From assembly GCF_900241005.1 (NCBI RefSeq), contig NZ_OEST01000001.1, forward strand, positions 496,001 to 560,000: a stretch of DNA of 64,000 nucleotides, written 5' to 3'. Below are positions 60,901 through 64,000 of the stretch, piece after piece; position 1 is the stretch's first letter; each line of letters opens with the position of its first letter. Source of the DNA: Bacteroides cutis (GTDB lineage Bacteria; Bacteroidota; Bacteroidia; Bacteroidales; Bacteroidaceae). Under the pieces are notes generated by a model. It was not told the DNA's origin, ran no database searches, and worked only from the letters and a program-made list of their open reading frames with translations. A program made the translations under genes and the position numbers.

Positions 60901-61929
60901 TGTCATTTTACCTACGAATGGGAAACTCAGACAATCTTTATGTTCCAAAGAGGCTGTATAAAATTGTTTATTGAAGTGGTACGGGGTAAAAACATTAACG
61001 CCGCCATAATAAGTGCCTACCCAGATATTATTATGATTATCTTTGTGAAGAGCATATACCGAATTATGGCTGAGACTATTGGGAGAATAGTCCTGATGTA
61101 CATAGTGGCTCCATTCGTTTTTGGCGAGATTATAGCAGTCAAGCCCTCTGAAAGTCCCTATCCATATATTACCGTTGATATCTTCTGTAACACATCGAAC
61201 CTGATTATCCGACAATCCTCTATCTTTGGATTTATCGGTATAATAATGGATATTTCCCTTCGTATCCCTTCGATACAAACCGTTCCAGGTACCTACCCAT
61301 ATATTTCCCGAACGATCTTTGGTGATACATCTTCCACCCTTTTCGAAATGGATTATTACTTTCATCGATGATTTTTTTTCCAGGTCTATACGTATCAGAT
61401 GGTTGTGAGTGACGGCCCATGCATGTTTTCCATCTACATGGACGGCTCTTCCTTCGCCTAAACTATCTGGCAAAGATGCAAATAACTGTAAAGATGGTTT
61501 CTCTGGAAGATAAGTATAGATGTCATTATTACAAATTACCCACAATGTATCGTTTTTGCAGAACAAACCTTTTACATCATCCTTTCGCAGACAAGTAAAT
61601 TGTTCTTTGTAAATATTGAATATGACAAGGTCATTACCGGAACGGATATAGATATGTCCCTTTTTGTCACCGCATAATTCATTGATTTCATTATTCGTCA
61701 AACCTTGTTTGTCCTGTGAGGGTTGGTATATTTTTATTTCTTTACCGTTATAACGGTTTAAGCCTTCGGACGAACCGAACCACATGGCGCCGATTTCATC
61801 CTGGTAAATGGAATATATACAAGTTTGAGAAAGTCCGTCAGGTATCCCTAAATGCTTAAAATGAAAGTCTCTGGACTGTATTGTGATACTTATCGAAATA
61901 GAAAGTAGAAATATCAGCGCATTTTTCAT
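57904..61929 (-). CDS. Hybrid two-component system regulator (HTCS) of the PUL
   Basis: A 1341-residue one-protein signalling system that senses an oligosaccharide in the periplasm and activates PUL genes. Domains in order: signal region to about 22; periplasmic two-propeller sensor of Reg_prop repeats (about 25-690; MWFGSSEGLNRYNG, NIWVGTWNGLYR, IWIGTFRGLDCYN); Y_Y_Y domain near 700-770; membrane helix near 785; HisKA with FFTNISHEFRTPLTLIIGQ near 855; HATPase (LLSNAFKYTP; DDGPGIPEE; TGIGLALAKG); receiver with LLLVEDNEELLEML near 1115 and phospho-acceptor Asp in VSDVMMPEMSGKE; AraC-type HTH (RSKLYTQFKQMIGLTPNEF; LGFSSPRYFSKCFKAFFG) to the end. The ATG at 61929 (MKNALIFLL) is used. Confidence 0.96.
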   Translation of the reverse strand: MKNALIFLLSISISITIQSRDFHFKHLGIPDGLSQTCIYSIYQDEIGAMWFGSSEGLNRYNGKEIKIYQPSQDKQGLTNNEINELCGDKKGHIYIRSGNDLVIFNIYKEQFTCLRKDDVKGLFCKNDTLWVICNNDIYTYLPEKPSLQLFASLPDSLGEGRAVHVDGKHAWAVTHNHLIRIDLEKKSSMKVIIHFEKGGRCITKDRSGNIWVGTWNGLYRRDTKGNIHYYTDKSKDRGLSDNQVRCVTEDINGNIWIGTFRGLDCYNLAKNEWSHYVHQDYSPNSLSHNSVYALHKDNHNNIWVGTYYGGVNVFTPYHFNKQFYTASLEHKDCLSFPFVGKMTEDDSGNLWICTEGGGLNKLDISTGSFSRYTHQEDNPQSVGNNNLKTIYYHQPNQRLYIGTHTGGLSIFDINRNTFKLLNKDMPSTMKIAGNIVNEIRKYKDGLAILTQGGLFFMDLQTESFSPLSDQPEIKQLLEKQYSYETFFIDSQERLWLALSMGGLTCIDLPTGKIEHYQTNADNPSSIGKFRVVHIFEDSRGEIYFGTIGSGLFKYQPQSHSFKVYNTQNNSLPNNYCYYIQESPISHKLLLLLNRGLSIFNPETETVEQTYRLFQQSYSQGSTLYIAKDGTIYIGGTNGLASLPEQYLYTTPDEGKLCFEKLLIFNQEVLPDDATGILKQTLARTSDIRLKHNQNNITVTFSTFSYLLERDHIFEYYFENLDNHWTQTTGNSITYTNIPPGNYTLRVRSADTVSASDQGIALNIHVAAPFYANPYAYTLYALLFMGVLYIFFLFKLRQTRLQSSLESEKKEKERIEELNQSKLRFFTNISHEFRTPLTLIIGQLEAIMQINKLEPSIYKRILRVYKNAWHMRSLITELLDFRKQEQGYLKLKVEKHDLVSFTHEIYSSFYEYSQIKNINYSFKHAEETLDVWFDPVQLQKVIFNLLSNAFKYTPKDGNITVSLHHTSTQAIITVSDDGPGIPEEAINKIFDRFYQADSTSSAFSLGTGIGLALAKGIMEAHHGKIEIKSVVNEGSNFILSLLLGNQHFNKEDFAINKQQPDVISMENITPDFPVETFTPETAPEINRSTSKPILLLVEDNEELLEMLNDMFSAFYEVHTARNGHEGLAAVEQVQPDIIVSDVMMPEMSGKEMCYKLKNNVEFSHIPIVLLTAQNSVEYIVEGYMFGADDYVTKPFNVKILLARCSNLIRNKQQIIAHYSNLPATKITESIPAVSATDKELLDKSIAIVKKNFDSPDFDVTSLASELCMGRSKLYTQFKQMIGLTPNEFILKVKLDEAMSMLKSQPELNISEISTTLGFSSPRYFSKCFKAFFGVSPQRVRKK

Positions 61930-62013
61930 ATCTACGGAGTGATTTATGTGATTTTGACTTAGCAAATGTAACAAATTAAATAAATATCAGCTTAATAATT
62001 GACTGTAAAAATG

Positions 62014-62021
62014 TATATTTG
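62014..62021 (+). promoter_or_regulatory. -7 box of the sulfatase gene
   Basis: TATATTTG matches TAnnTTTG, 38-45 nt before the ATG at 62060. The 130-bp gap is shared with the divergent HTCS gene, for which no -7 box was recognised. Confidence 0.45.
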
Positions 62022-62059
62022 CGTACTTAATTGAGTATGATAATTTAATAGATATTATA

Positions 62060-63601
62060 ATGAAAACACATCCTCTTTGGAGTACCTCGTTAATTACGTT
62101 TGCCGGAACATTTGCTGCACATCAACAGGCACTTGCACAGCAGCCCAACATTATTCTCATCATTTCGGATCAGCATCGCGGTGATGCCGTGAACTGCATG
62201 GGAAATCCTTCTGTGATAACCCCTAATATGGATGCTTTGGCTGCAGATGGTACATTGTTTATGAATGGTTATTCTTCTACACCGAGTAGTACGCCTGCAC
62301 GTTCGGGATTACTTACGGGGTTGTCTCCGTGGCATCATGGTATGTTGGGTTATGGAAGAGTAGGAAGTCATTATCGTTATGAAATGCCGCGGATGTTACG
62401 CGACCTTGATTACTATACTTTCGGTATAGGTAAAATGCATTGGTTTCCGCAAAAAGCATTGCATGGTTTCCACGGTACGTTGGTAGATGAAAGCGGCAGA
62501 GTGGAGTCAGAAGATTTTATCAGCGACTACCGTTTGTGGTTCCAGATGCAGGCTCCGGGATTAAACCCTGACTCAACCGGTATTGGTTGGAATGCTCATG
62601 GTGCAGGGACGTATAAGTTACCGGAAGAGTTACATCCTACTGCTTGGACCGGAAAGACAGCTTGTGAAATAATCCGTAATTACAAGAAAGGTACCGGACA
62701 GCCACTTTTCCTGAAAGTCTCTTTTGCCCGTCCGCATAGCCCTTACGACCCGCCACAGCGTTTGGTCGATTTATATAAAGACAAGGATGTACCTGCGCCG
62801 TTTATAGGGGAATGGTGTAAGGATAAAGACTATGCCGTACCTCAAGATGCAGCTACTGCCAAAAAAGATGCTCCGTTCGGGAATTTCGGTGAGGAATATG
62901 CCAAGAACTCCCGTCGCTATTATTATGCCAACGTGACTTTTATCGATGAAGAAATTGGTAAGGTAATTCAAACTCTGAAAGAGCAGGGGATGTACGATAA
63001 TTCTTTAATTTGCTATATATCCGACCATGGTGATATGTTGGGTGACCACCATCATTGGCGCAAGACCTATCCATACGAAGGTTCATCTCATGTTCCTTAT
63101 ATTGTGAAGTGGCCCTCTACATATAATTTTGACAAGGGAACCAAGATTGAAACACCGGTAGAACTACGTGATTTGTTACCCACTTTCCTTGAAATGGCAG
63201 GAGGAACAGTACCTGCTGATATGGACGGACAGTCATTGCTCAACTTGATGAATGGTAATACGGGAAAATGGCGTAAATATTTGGATTTGGAACACTCCAC
63301 TTGTTATAGTGATGACAATTACTGGTGCGCACTGACAGACGGAAAACTAAAATATATCTGGCGTTTCCATACGGGTGAAGAAGAATTATTCGATCTGTCT
63401 AAAGATCCGCATGAATTGAAAGATGTGGCCAAAGACAAGAAGTATAAGTCCCAATTGTTACTTATGCGTGAAGCGATGGTGAAGCATTTGTCCGAAAGAG
63501 GTGAAGAATATGTAAAGGACGGCAAGCTTCAGGTTTTGAAACGTACCATTCTTTACAGTCCTTTGTTCCCGGATGAAAACCCGGTGGATACGGGTATTTA
63601 G
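62060..63601 (+). CDS. Secreted S1-family sulfatase
   Basis: A 513-residue exported sulfatase (signal peptide to about ALAQQ). Seen: ILIISDQHRGD near residue 32 with metal-binding Asp residues, the formylglycine motif SSTPARSGLLTG near 77 (Ser type, S-x-P-x-R), GKMHWFP near 122, SFARPHSPYDPP near 222, ISDHGDMLGDHHHWRKTYPYEG near 320 with the Asp/His ligands, and a small C-terminal beta domain. The Ser in the motif must be oxidized to formylglycine by an anaerobic sulfatase-maturating enzyme, not in the window. The target sulfate cannot be told. It is divergent from the HTCS and completes the PUL. Confidence 0.93.
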   Translation: MKTHPLWSTSLITFAGTFAAHQQALAQQPNIILIISDQHRGDAVNCMGNPSVITPNMDALAADGTLFMNGYSSTPSSTPARSGLLTGLSPWHHGMLGYGRVGSHYRYEMPRMLRDLDYYTFGIGKMHWFPQKALHGFHGTLVDESGRVESEDFISDYRLWFQMQAPGLNPDSTGIGWNAHGAGTYKLPEELHPTAWTGKTACEIIRNYKKGTGQPLFLKVSFARPHSPYDPPQRLVDLYKDKDVPAPFIGEWCKDKDYAVPQDAATAKKDAPFGNFGEEYAKNSRRYYYANVTFIDEEIGKVIQTLKEQGMYDNSLICYISDHGDMLGDHHHWRKTYPYEGSSHVPYIVKWPSTYNFDKGTKIETPVELRDLLPTFLEMAGGTVPADMDGQSLLNLMNGNTGKWRKYLDLEHSTCYSDDNYWCALTDGKLKYIWRFHTGEEELFDLSKDPHELKDVAKDKKYKSQLLLMREAMVKHLSERGEEYVKDGKLQVLKRTILYSPLFPDENPVDTGI

Positions 63602-63602
63602 T

Positions 63603-64000
63603 TTATTTTTTCTCTTGTTCCAGCCGTCGCATGCTGAATTCGCATCCGCAATATTGCTGGTTATAAAAGTCATATTCTTTGAGGAGCTGGTTACGGCGGT
63701 CTTGTAGTCCGCCTTTCCGCCAGTTCTGTTCCCAAAAGATAGTACCCGGATACAGGGCGGAGGCATGCCGTCCTGCATCGTTTATTTGCTCCAGGCTTTT
63801 CCAGCGGGAAGAGGCGAGGGTTGTGGTAAAAACTGAAAATCCATGTTCGGCAGCATAACGGGCAGTTTCTGTCAAGCGCAAGGTAAAACATTTCAGACAT
63901 CGTCCACCGCGTTCCGGTTCATTTTCCAATCCTTTCATAGTATGTAGCCAGTACGCATAATCATAATCTACATCGATGAAATCGAGGTTTTTGGAAGTTA
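63603..64000 (-). CDS. queH: Epoxyqueuosine reductase QueH (partial, N-terminus off the right edge)
   Basis: QueH is the iron-sulfur, cobalamin-independent enzyme that reduces epoxyqueuosine to queuosine in tRNA. Seen: the last 131 residues; the frame is open to the right edge through NLDFIDVDYDYAYWLHTMKG, then ENEPERGGRCLKCFTLRL with the cluster-ligand cysteines, ARYAAEHGFSVFTTTLASSRW, and QYCGCEFSMRRLE near the C-terminus with further cysteines. Start lies beyond 64000. Converges on the sulfatase gene with one base between the stops. Confidence 0.93.
   Translation of the reverse strand, partial: TSKNLDFIDVDYDYAYWLHTMKGLENEPERGGRCLKCFTLRLTETARYAAEHGFSVFTTTLASSRWKSLEQINDAGRHASALYPGTIFWEQNWRKGGLQDRRNQLLKEYDFYNQQYCGCEFSMRRLEQEKK

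Overview
The window is a chromosomal segment of a gut Bacteroidales bacterium, almost certainly a Bacteroides species. The evidence is the gene content (a SusC/SusD pair, a hybrid two-component regulator, GH92, S46 peptidase, DUF3836, OxyR-AhpCF-Dps) and the promoters: many genes are preceded by the Bacteroides -7 box TAnnTTTG, sometimes with TTTG about 20 nt upstream, rather than a sigma-70 -35/-10 pair. No rRNA, tRNA or CRISPR was found.

Layout. 1-4.4 kb: partial lgt, a ketopantoate-reductase-like gene, a candidate small ORF and ychF on the minus strand, then a GNAT gene converging on an HD hydrolase. 4.5-8.6 kb: a two-gene secreted glycosidase operon (GH92 plus an unassigned TIM-barrel-like glycosidase). 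About 8.6-13.8 kb: an integrated mobilizable element with a tyrosine integrase of the Bacteroides type, an HTH protein, an oriT-like region, a MobV relaxase, and an AT-rich cargo of a Crp/Fnr regulator and a DUF4405 membrane protein. 13.8-28.7 kb: mostly minus-strand housekeeping genes (polA, uvrC, dtd, a MazG-like gene, deoC, apt, mnmG, ybeY, an SpmA-SpmB fusion, an M28 peptidase), with a prenyl synthase on plus. 28.8-37.1 kb: plus-strand alkD-like, ruvB, a lipoprotein, a flippase, DUF389 and a DPP7-type S46 peptidase. 37-41.2 kb: a peroxide-defence block (ahpF, ahpC, oxyR, dps). 41.3-49.1 kb: a DEAD-box helicase, a phosphatase lipoprotein, a PfkB kinase with a SIS isomerase, an M16 peptidase, a phosphodiesterase and a YhcH-family protein. 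49.3-63.6 kb: a polysaccharide utilization locus made of a GH105/heparinase-II/III fusion, SusC, SusD, a hybrid two-component system and a sulfatase, suggesting a sulfated uronic-acid glycan. A partial queH closes the window.

The most unusual signal is non-coding. Three intergenic arrays consist of short complementary arms repeated with an exact 22-bp period. Two (about 3.65 and 25.84 kb) share one sequence family, TGCCA-N6-TGGCA, and by my count differ only outside the arms. The third (about 38.75 kb, between ahpC and ahpF) has unrelated arms, GTTTC-N8-GAAAC, but the same period. A second signal is a long, strongly structured putative leader upstream of a DUF1266 gene with mutually exclusive stems, whose candidate promoter overlaps a terminator-like hairpin behind deoC.
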